Below, piece by piece: positions 56,495 through 64,000 of a stretch of 64,000 nt of DNA (position 1 is the stretch's first letter; each line of letters begins with the position of its first letter). The notes below the pieces were generated by a model that saw nothing but the letters and a program-made list of their open reading frames with translations, did not search any database and was not told the DNA's origin. The position numbers were made by a program, and so were the translations under genes. Source of the DNA: a virus; the IMG/VR virus record IMGVR_UViG_3300027759_000079, positions 1 through 64,000 of that record; one strand, 5' to 3'.

Positions 56495-59400
56495 ATGTCA
56501 GACGATCCAAACGAACCACAATCGACCGAGACAAGCCCAATTACACAGAATGAAATGCTATCTGCTGACATTGTGCTGCCTCCGTCTGTAAACGGAAGAG
56601 ATCGTTTCATTTTGATAGAAAAGAAATCGCCAGAAACTATTAATCCTTTGGTCAAAAGAGAAGTTAGCGTAGAAGCTGTAATTGAAGTTATAGATAGAAA
56701 TTTCTCTTATCCAATGGCCGCTCACGTTGGATTAAAATTTGATTCTAGAACGTTTTCTAGTATTCCTTCAAAAAAGTTTGATGTCAAAATGAAGAAGGTT
56801 AAAGTTCCTTCTAATTATTATCCGACAGGAGGCAACGGTTTAGATAGAAGATATGTTTATCCAAATCCCGATTATGACGCAGACCCAAATACATTAGACG
56901 TTGTATTTATGGTTGATCAAAATATGAATTTTGCAACCAGAGCTTTATTAAAAAGAAACTTAAAAGATATAATTTCTAAATTAATTTCTGGATATAAATA
57001 CACAAGAGCTTCTATCTGGCAAACATCGAACGGAACCAACACGACAATTAACGAAAAAACAGGAGATATAATTAATAACTTTACCTTTTTTTCAGATGAT
57101 GGAGCGTTCTTTGAAATTGAAACTCCTGATTCTGATGGGGCAAATAATACAAATCTTTACAAAAAATTGTTCGATGCTTTAAGCTCAACTCAAATTTCTA
57201 CAAATCCAGATGAAACTATTATTGCTAATTACTTTTTAAGAAAAACTCAATTTAGTATTACAGATACAGTAGGACAATCGAGCGAAGGATCAACTTTAAA
57301 ACACGTTTGGGAAAATACTGTTAGAAAGGTTATTTATTTTTCTGGATCAACTCCAGAAACAATGAGCGAAAATACTTATGATACGCTGTTATCTCATGCA
57401 AGAGAAAGCTGCATTAATATTTATTACTTTCATAACGATTCAGATTTTTCTGGCACAAGAACTTTAAGAGAACTCGCGGAGGACACAGGAGGAGCAAAGT
57501 TCTGTATGCTTCATGATTCAGACGTTAAATTAACTCAGTTCTGTGACAATAACTTTTACGACAGTAATAAGATATACTATGGAGATTGGGACGGAACATT
57601 TAAGATCGCTTGGACAGATAATCCTGCTTGGGTATTGTATGACATTATTACTGATCCTAACTATGGATTAGGTAATTATATTGATTCTAAAGCCGTAGAT
57701 AAGTGGACTCTTTATGATATTGGTCGTTATTGTGATTGCGTTGATGATGACGGAAGATTTAGAGGAGTTCCAGATGGCAAAGGCGGATTAGAGCCAAGAT
57801 ACACTTGTAACATTATCTTCTACAACAAAGATGAAGCTTACAATGTATTGAAAGATATTTCTGCTGTATTTAAAGGCATCTTGTATTGGACGACAGAAGG
57901 CTTTTCATTCTTTGCTGATATGCCGAAACAAGCTGTAATGCAGTTCGCCAATTCTTCAGTAAAAGATGGAGTTTTTAATTACGAAGATACTGCTAAAAAT
58001 TTACGTTACACATGTGTAGAAATTACTTATAACGATAGATATGATTTTTACAAACCAAAAGTAGAATACGTCGAAGATTCGGAAGGTATAGTCAAATATG
58101 GATTAAATCCGTTTAAAGTTAATGCCGCTGGATGCACCTCTAGATCAGAAGCGAAGCGCATAGGAAGATACGTTATGTCAACTTCTATGCACGAATCAGA
58201 AGTAGTAAACTTTACCGCAGGTATAGAAGGCTCTTATCTCCAAATCGGAGATTTATTTACGATAAGCGACGAAATTAAAAATGTCGCAAGAACGTTTGGA
58301 AGAATTCTCGATGTAGATTCAGCTAACAAAACAATCAAAATTGATGGTGAGTTCCAACAAGGATTATCTTCTGGTATATTTGTTCACATTCCATCTGGAA
58401 ATTATAAAGTATCTGATTTAAATGCGCTTAATGATTCTGATGGTAATTTTACTGGAACTTTAGAAAACATCAGAGCTAGACGCCAAAGTCAATTAAAACA
58501 ATTAAATATTAAACAAGTCCAAGATGATACATACGGATGCACTTTGACTGTTACTGGTAATTTCTTAATGGATTCTGTAATTACAGACGTTCATTTGGAA
58601 GAAGGAAGACTTTCTGGTGCTGTTACAACTGGAGATAGCGTTTTAACAGGAATCGTTTACAGATTTCCAGAAAATACAATAGCTGATGGAAATCCAACTT
58701 GGGACACTTTATCTTATCAACAAGTAACTGGAGTATTTAATGAAGTTGGGCTTGATGTTGACTTAATTGGAGAAGCTGGAACAGGTCAATTAATTGCTCC
58801 TGTGTCAAATAACTGGCTGGGCAAAATAGACTATAAGCTTAATGGATCGAATTCATTCTTTTATGCAAATGGCTCCGCTCAAGTAGAAGTAAATACTAAT
58901 GCTGTCGCTATTGCAGAAATATCTGCTACTAATGGTTCTAGAATTAACTCTGCAACAGTATCTAATTTAGATGATGTATGGGGTTCTTCTATATATACAT
59001 CTGCGGTAACTGGCAATGTAATAGCTATATTCACAAGAGGTCCGGTTGTTAGTAATTCATACGCCGCTTCTAACGCTAATTGGAAAAATCTTGCAGCAAC
59101 AGAGGTATTCAAAATTGGTAAAAATATATCTGCAACTTCGACTTCTTTCGGATATGCGGCTGCATTTGTCAAAGGTGGATACAGAATTATTGAAAGAGCT
59201 TCTAAAAATTTGAGTGATCAAGGAAGTTTGACGTTCTATTATAGAGATTTGTTAGCTTTAAGTAAGCTGCGCCCATACTACACAATCTCTCAGGCTGACA
59301 TTGGAAATAATCAAGCAACGAATCTTAAAGATTGGACATTTGATTTCGCATACAAAGTTGGAGACAGAGTAAAGAATAATGGAAATGTTTATTTGTGTGT

Positions 59401-62086
59401 TCAAGATCATAAATCGCCAACTACATTTGAAGTTGGGAATAAATGGACTGCTGGAAATTCTTTAGGATATTCAACATACGGATTCCCAAAAAACTTTTAT
59501 GTAAAACAAAGTGGTCAAAAAATACCGATCACAACAGAATTAACAACTGCTCATATTACTGGAACATTCCTTTCTTTAGGTATAAATAAAATTCATGTTG
59601 GAGCAGGACCACTTGGAGAAAGTAATTTAGCTACGCTAGCGGAAGGTTCCGGTTTAGGTTATAGCGGATTAGTATATGGAACTGGTTATCCTATTGGTTA
59701 TTATAATTTAAACGTAGATACATCAGCCAGAAACTTAGATTTACTTTCAGCTGGAAGCAGTTATGTGTTAAGTGGTTCAGGAGTTGAACCTAAATATTAC
59801 AAAACTATCGCTACAAAAGAAGAAGAGGCTAATCAGTATGCTATTGTTGGATTGCAGTATATGCCAGACAAAGAAAACTTTGTAGAGAGAGAAATTGCGG
59901 ATAATTCACCAAGCCAATACGTTACTTCGCCTTATGATAAAATCATAAAGCCAGATCCAGTATCAGCTATCACAAATACAGGTATATACGGAGGAACTGG
60001 ATTAGATGTTACTTGGCAGCAAGTAACAAGTACACCAATTAACGGTTATAAAATATATGTAAGCAGACCAGACTATTCAAATACTAACGATTCTGCTTTA
60101 ACCGAGTTTTTCGCAGTACCATCTGGGACTAACAAGGTTACTATCCCAATTAATCAAAAATGGGGACAATACGATATTGATGTTTATAGTCAAGGAATTA
60201 CTCCTTACAAATTTTTGTCTGATGGCGCTGCGTCAATCGCTATTCAAGTTTTACCAAATCCAACATTGCAGATTGGTGGAACAACGGTTAATTCTGTATT
60301 GGTTAGTGGAATTAAATTAGATACAGCTGATACAGATAGCTTAAGATATAATATTGGTTACAAATCTTCTGATTCCTGCTTTACTGGCGTTGGCGTAGGA
60401 AACTTTACATCAGCCGATTTAACATTTAGATGGAAGTATATTGATCCTACAGGCGGAATAATTTCTAACATTGATCAGATGAGGCGCAATCCTTTTATCG
60501 AGTTTCCTCCAAAAGTAACTTTGGAAATCATCAATGAAGGTGGCGCGGTTTTAGAGACTGTAAAACAATACCAAGGATTTTCTTACAGAATAGATGAAAA
60601 TGCTAATAAGAAATTAGTGAGCAAGGAGCAAAGTAACTATCAAAACGTACAAGCTTCTAGAAACTTAGGATTGAGAATCAAAATCGAAGATACCAATGGT
60701 AAATCTTTTACTGGAATTTATCAAGCGACAAACATTCCTCCTTCGTATAAAGAAATTGAAGTTATCGACTCTTACCAAGATTCGCCGTATCAAATTCTTT
60801 CTGGTATTTATGGAAATCAATCCTACCAAAGATTAGCTGTATGGTGCAGTGGCGCAAATAATATCGTTACTGGCTCTGGATTAAGAGATAGTGCTGGCGC
60901 TATGCTTAGAAGTGAAGACGAGAGAGATGTTTCTTATGGAGATATAGTATCTGCATTTTTAAGAGCGACAGGATTTAATGGAATTGAAGAAGGAGCAATT
61001 CCTTCTGTTGCTGGAATTACTATCAATTACAGAGGTGATGGAGATCCAGACTACGAGGCTTATGTCAATCTATATGGAGACTTACTGGACTTTTATAATA
61101 AGAATGTTGATAAATCAAAATCTAAAGAAAGTTTTGGATTAGAGCATTATACAGCTTATGGAATAAATGAAGGAAGAGAGGTGCCGAAAACCAAAAACAA
61201 TCCAATGGGAATTGCTGATTTAGACGCTGTGCCTACTGGCAAAATAGGATTCTCTGGAATTGCTATGACAGTTTTACCAGAAAAAGTTTCTTTTAACAAG
61301 ATTGTATTTAACTGTTCTTCACCTTTGTCAAATAAAGATGTTTATAAAGTGGATATATACACGGGAGATGTATCAGGTTTCGTTCCAGACGTATCGAAGA
61401 AAACGAACTATCATAGAGAGTATCTAATGACTGATACCAGAAGATTGCTTAACATCATAGAATTGAGCGACGAATCAATAAAGAGATCAACAGACTATTA
61501 CTATAAATTCTTACCTTACGATGATTTTGGCAGCGGTATCATGTCTGCTGTTTGTAGCGGTTATTTAGTTAACGAAGAGAGAGAAGCTATAACTAAATCT
61601 TATAAGAAGAAAACACTTAACGGAAACGCTGACGAAGGAGAAATCAGTGCAGCTGATATGACCGAAGATATTAGATACAAAATAGTATCATTAGGCACAA
61701 TCAACTGGAACGGAATTGGGCTTAATGCAGCTACAGTAGCAGAAATAAACGTAGAATTTGTTTACAACGGAGAAACTATAACAGGAAGCAACGGCGTAGT
61801 TCAAAGAATAGAAAAACCTGAAATCATCGCACCAGCAGAAATGGACATACTCCATGTTTTTAATACAAACAGTAATTCTACTGTAGTTGTCCCAGAAGAT
61901 GTTGTTGAAGGGTCGTCGTTAAATTTCGTGAACATTGGAGAACACGATATTTACGTCAACAATCCAGACGGAGATACAGCTAATGGTGAAAACATAACTG
62001 TATTGAAGCCTAACGAAAGAGTCGAATTATTTAAAATAAATGGACTCTGGATTGATCCAAGAGGCGATAATCTTTACTTAGATTAA
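56495..62086 (+). CDS. Tail tip protein J (central host-recognition fibre)
   Basis: 1863 residues. About residues 355-600 match lambda gpJ (TDNPAWVLYDIITDPNYGLGNYI, YCDCVDDDGRFRG, GCTSRSEAKRIGRYVM). Before that, about residues 135-350 form a vWA-like domain (LDVVFMVDQNMNFATRAL ... VRKVIYFSGSTPETM) whose MIDAS-like DQNMN is degenerate. Further on are a CBM-like module (about 952-990), an FN3-like part (about 1165-1240), a PDYEAYVNLYGDLL...HYTAYGINEGRE repeat (about 1517-1565) and a YKIV.LG..NW module (about 1727-1770). The far C-terminus probably contacts the receptor. Convergent with nrdB, overlapping 4 nt. Confidence 0.85.
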   Translation: MSDDPNEPQSTETSPITQNEMLSADIVLPPSVNGRDRFILIEKKSPETINPLVKREVSVEAVIEVIDRNFSYPMAAHVGLKFDSRTFSSIPSKKFDVKMKKVKVPSNYYPTGGNGLDRRYVYPNPDYDADPNTLDVVFMVDQNMNFATRALLKRNLKDIISKLISGYKYTRASIWQTSNGTNTTINEKTGDIINNFTFFSDDGAFFEIETPDSDGANNTNLYKKLFDALSSTQISTNPDETIIANYFLRKTQFSITDTVGQSSEGSTLKHVWENTVRKVIYFSGSTPETMSENTYDTLLSHARESCINIYYFHNDSDFSGTRTLRELAEDTGGAKFCMLHDSDVKLTQFCDNNFYDSNKIYYGDWDGTFKIAWTDNPAWVLYDIITDPNYGLGNYIDSKAVDKWTLYDIGRYCDCVDDDGRFRGVPDGKGGLEPRYTCNIIFYNKDEAYNVLKDISAVFKGILYWTTEGFSFFADMPKQAVMQFANSSVKDGVFNYEDTAKNLRYTCVEITYNDRYDFYKPKVEYVEDSEGIVKYGLNPFKVNAAGCTSRSEAKRIGRYVMSTSMHESEVVNFTAGIEGSYLQIGDLFTISDEIKNVARTFGRILDVDSANKTIKIDGEFQQGLSSGIFVHIPSGNYKVSDLNALNDSDGNFTGTLENIRARRQSQLKQLNIKQVQDDTYGCTLTVTGNFLMDSVITDVHLEEGRLSGAVTTGDSVLTGIVYRFPENTIADGNPTWDTLSYQQVTGVFNEVGLDVDLIGEAGTGQLIAPVSNNWLGKIDYKLNGSNSFFYANGSAQVEVNTNAVAIAEISATNGSRINSATVSNLDDVWGSSIYTSAVTGNVIAIFTRGPVVSNSYAASNANWKNLAATEVFKIGKNISATSTSFGYAAAFVKGGYRIIERASKNLSDQGSLTFYYRDLLALSKLRPYYTISQADIGNNQATNLKDWTFDFAYKVGDRVKNNGNVYLCVQDHKSPTTFEVGNKWTAGNSLGYSTYGFPKNFYVKQSGQKIPITTELTTAHITGTFLSLGINKIHVGAGPLGESNLATLAEGSGLGYSGLVYGTGYPIGYYNLNVDTSARNLDLLSAGSSYVLSGSGVEPKYYKTIATKEEEANQYAIVGLQYMPDKENFVEREIADNSPSQYVTSPYDKIIKPDPVSAITNTGIYGGTGLDVTWQQVTSTPINGYKIYVSRPDYSNTNDSALTEFFAVPSGTNKVTIPINQKWGQYDIDVYSQGITPYKFLSDGAASIAIQVLPNPTLQIGGTTVNSVLVSGIKLDTADTDSLRYNIGYKSSDSCFTGVGVGNFTSADLTFRWKYIDPTGGIISNIDQMRRNPFIEFPPKVTLEIINEGGAVLETVKQYQGFSYRIDENANKKLVSKEQSNYQNVQASRNLGLRIKIEDTNGKSFTGIYQATNIPPSYKEIEVIDSYQDSPYQILSGIYGNQSYQRLAVWCSGANNIVTGSGLRDSAGAMLRSEDERDVSYGDIVSAFLRATGFNGIEEGAIPSVAGITINYRGDGDPDYEAYVNLYGDLLDFYNKNVDKSKSKESFGLEHYTAYGINEGREVPKTKNNPMGIADLDAVPTGKIGFSGIAMTVLPEKVSFNKIVFNCSSPLSNKDVYKVDIYTGDVSGFVPDVSKKTNYHREYLMTDTRRLLNIIELSDESIKRSTDYYYKFLPYDDFGSGIMSAVCSGYLVNEEREAITKSYKKKTLNGNADEGEISAADMTEDIRYKIVSLGTINWNGIGLNAATVAEINVEFVYNGETITGSNGVVQRIEKPEIIAPAEMDILHVFNTNSNSTVVVPEDVVEGSSLNFVNIGEHDIYVNNPDGDTANGENITVLKPNERVELFKINGLWIDPRGDNLYLD

Positions 62087-63138
62087 AGCTTAATATCGAA
62101 AACAGATTCGTCCATCTTGTTATCTACGCCTTTAACGTAGGACGAGATTTCTGTTTCTTGAGGCGCGACTTGAATCTTCTTGCTGTCATAGAAGCTATTC
62201 AACCATCCAGAAAGAGGATTAGCTTTAACATTATAGATTTTCTTGTAACCCATAGAAGTTAAACGGTTATCAGCAAGCCATTCAACGTAGTTCTTAAGCG
62301 AATCAGAGGTTAAACCAATCAAGCTGCCGCGAGAGAAAAGGTAATCGGCCCATTCTTTTTCTGCGTCCACCGCCATACGATAAGCTTCGTAAACACGGTC
62401 TTCATTGTTCTTGGTTATTTCTTGAAAGCCTTCTTTTGGATTGTCGCGGAGAATTTTAAAGATATTCTGCGTGATAGCGACATGAAGATTTTCGTCTCTA
62501 GAGATCAGATTAATAATCTTTGCGTTCCCTTCCATCTTGCCGCGATATCCGAAATAGAACGAGCAAGCGAACGAGACATAGAAGGTAAGACCTTCGGTGA
62601 TTTGGGTAGCCAACAAAGCATCAAAGATCTGCTGTTTAGGATCGCTGCTCTTAGTATTCAAGAGCGCGTCATATCGGCTAGAAATAGCTTCTGCGCGTTT
62701 AACAATCTCTTTATCTTCTAAGATAGAATCAAAGAACTTAGTAGCATCAGGATGTACATTTTGGAGAATGTAAGTATAGCTATTGCTATGAATAGTTTCA
62801 AAGAAAGACCATACATTCATGCAAATTTCAAGCTCTGGATTGCTAACGTAATCAGCAAGAGAGTTGATGCTGCGCGAAAGCATAGAGTCAGTCATCGTTT
62901 GAAAACGAAGGTTGCTATCAAAAACGAAACGTTCTTCTGGAGACAAGTTCTTGTAATCAGCAGAATCTTTAGTAAGATTAACCTCTTGTGGCCGCCAAAA
63001 GAAGTTCATCTGTTGATCATAAAGATCATAGAACTTTGGATACTTCAAGCGGTCATAACGCTGAATAGCTAAATCTTCGCCAAGAAAGATCGGCTGTTTA
63101 AGAGAATCTGTGTTTATGGTGTTTAATACTGTTTTCAT
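62083..63138 (-). CDS. nrdB: Ribonucleotide reductase class I beta subunit
   Basis: 351 residues. Metal ligands fit R2: Asp84 (TMTDSM), Glu114 and His117 (ETIHSNSY), Glu182, Glu216 and His219. Tyr121, four residues after His117, matches the radical tyrosine. It supplies dNTPs for phage DNA synthesis with NrdA. It follows nrdA by 3 nt. The C-terminal tail (MDESVFDIKL) should bind the alpha subunit. Confidence 0.95.
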   Translation of the reverse strand: MKTVLNTINTDSLKQPIFLGEDLAIQRYDRLKYPKFYDLYDQQMNFFWRPQEVNLTKDSADYKNLSPEERFVFDSNLRFQTMTDSMLSRSINSLADYVSNPELEICMNVWSFFETIHSNSYTYILQNVHPDATKFFDSILEDKEIVKRAEAISSRYDALLNTKSSDPKQQIFDALLATQITEGLTFYVSFACSFYFGYRGKMEGNAKIINLISRDENLHVAITQNIFKILRDNPKEGFQEITKNNEDRVYEAYRMAVDAEKEWADYLFSRGSLIGLTSDSLKNYVEWLADNRLTSMGYKKIYNVKANPLSGWLNSFYDSKKIQVAPQETEISSYVKGVDNKMDESVFDIKL

Positions 63139-63141
63139 TTT

Positions 63142-64000
63142 TTATAAGGCGCAAGCTCCACTAGAGCAGTTATCTACTTCTTCTACTTCTGGTTCTAATT
63201 CTGTTTTTTTAACTTCTGTCGCTGAACCAAGTACGGTTTGTGTATCGCCGTCAAATGTGTTTGTATAGTAAAGATTTTTAATACCATACTTATAAGCCAA
63301 CAGGATATCACGAACAAGATCGGTTTGTGGCGGAACTTTGTTTGGATAATTCGCTGTATTGTAATACAAGTTTGTTGACATACTCATATCTACGAATTTT
63401 TGAATGGCAGCAGCTATTTTAAGATAGCCATCGTTGCTTGGCATTTCAGAAGCGATAGTGTAATGCTGTTTGTACTCTTTAATATTCGGTACAACGACAG
63501 AGATAACACCAGCTTTTGAACGTTTAAACGAGATTAGAGAGCGAGGAGGTTCAATGCCGTTTGTTGAAGACTGAATTACAGAACTAGATTCGACAGGCAT
63601 AATCGCCGTCAAAGTGCTGTGACGCATACCGTGTTGAGCGATTTCTTTGCGAAGACCTTCCCAATCAAAATGGAGTTTTTCTGTAACGAACTCATCAACG
63701 TTCTTGCAGTAAGTATCTATCGGCAAAATACCTTGAGAGAATTTGGTCAAATGGAACTTTTCGCACTTACCCTTTTCTTTAGCGACTTCAACAGAAGCTT
63801 TGATAAGATTATAGCTCACAGATTCCATAAGCGCGGCTACCTTATTAGGAGCTTGCTTATCAAAATACTTCATTTGACGCTCGGCCAACCAAGCGGCCAA
63901 ATTGGTAACACCAACACCAAGGCTGCGACGTTTCTTAGCAAAGTTTTCAGCAGCAGGAACAAAATAATTTTGATGGTCGATCAACTCTTCAAGCATACGG
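63142..64000 (-). CDS. nrdA: Ribonucleotide reductase class I alpha subunit, C-terminal part
   Basis: Runs off the right edge; about 285 residues are visible. MPVESSSVIQSSTNGIEPPR and LYYTNTFDGD fit the catalytic barrel. The tail ends EVDNCSSGACAL, with the two shuttle cysteines. First-base position inside the window is not a true start. Neighbour to nrdB in one operon. Confidence 0.95.
   Translation of the reverse strand, partial: RMLEELIDHQNYFVPAAENFAKKRRSLGVGVTNLAAWLAERQMKYFDKQAPNKVAALMESVSYNLIKASVEVAKEKGKCEKFHLTKFSQGILPIDTYCKNVDEFVTEKLHFDWEGLRKEIAQHGMRHSTLTAIMPVESSSVIQSSTNGIEPPRSLISFKRSKAGVISVVVPNIKEYKQHYTIASEMPSNDGYLKIAAAIQKFVDMSMSTNLYYNTANYPNKVPPQTDLVRDILLAYKYGIKNLYYTNTFDGDTQTVLGSATEVKKTELEPEVEEVDNCSSGACAL

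Noticed and set aside
62083-64000. Intron or intein in ribonucleotide reductase genes
   Set aside because: Reading frames and key motifs are continuous through the visible part.

Overview
The window looks like part of a large, AT-rich, tailed double-stranded DNA phage of a Gram-negative host. It carries a head-packaging cassette (terminase, portal, protease/scaffold, capsid), a lambda-type tail tip (L, K, I and J homologues, so probably a long non-contractile tail), rIIA/rIIB homologues, a phage-type sigma factor, PhoH, a class I ribonucleotide reductase and five tRNAs. Lipoprotein signals, an outer-membrane secretion channel and a spanin-like protein point to a host with two membranes. No integrase or repressor was recognised, so it reads as a lytic phage. 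The replisome is not in this window.

Layout. 1-11875 (minus): head and packaging genes, sigma factor, PhoH and a tail-tube candidate. 11928-17557 (plus): small accessory genes, a phosphoesterase, a HAD phosphatase and three HNH endonucleases. 17558-17795: C/G-tract hairpins between convergent operons. 17796-22834: early-type genes (gp88-like, SleB-like hydrolase, DUF932). This stretch is interspersed with arrays of the direct repeat GTTCCACG and an all-G+C 16-mer, and it ends in an iteron-like AT-rich region (23055-23217). 23247-40856 (almost all minus): tRNAs, many small genes, a RuvB-like ATPase with an AT-hook neighbour, a putative unimolecular spanin, a nuclease, rIIB/rIIA, a UV-damage endonuclease, and a roughly 360-nt structured non-coding segment beside tRNA-Gly. 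41194-46391 (minus): the most striking locus, described below. 46403-50306 (minus): unknown genes, a glycosyltransferase-like gene, a deaminase, a small outer-membrane-like protein and a GNAT-like gene. 50337-62086 (plus): the tail tip. 62083-64000 (minus): nrdB and the end of nrdA.

The operon at 46391-41194 has five genes that overlap or nearly touch: csgF-like, csgG-like, a curlin-repeat-like secreted protein, a FecR-domain protein, and a CHASE2-transmembrane-class III adenylate cyclase with all catalytic residues. It looks like a phage-borne curli-type secretion and fibre system coupled to a cyclic-nucleotide enzyme. It is preceded by the same GTGTAA motif found upstream of the portal, tail-tube and other late genes, so it is probably expressed late.

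Regulation. Two promoter-like classes can be read. Late: GTGTAA followed, usually 8-11 nt later, by a start codon with no Shine-Dalgarno. Early: a TTG... -35 and a -10 whose distance to the ATG is 7-8 nt. Two of the early ones (19404, 21304) are near copies of each other and lie downstream of GTTCCACG arrays. Both geometries suggest leaderless mRNAs. The GTTCCACG unit equals one half of the bacterial parS site, which suggests binding by a ParB/Noc-like or phage regulator. Function was inferred by reading sequence only; no database search was run.
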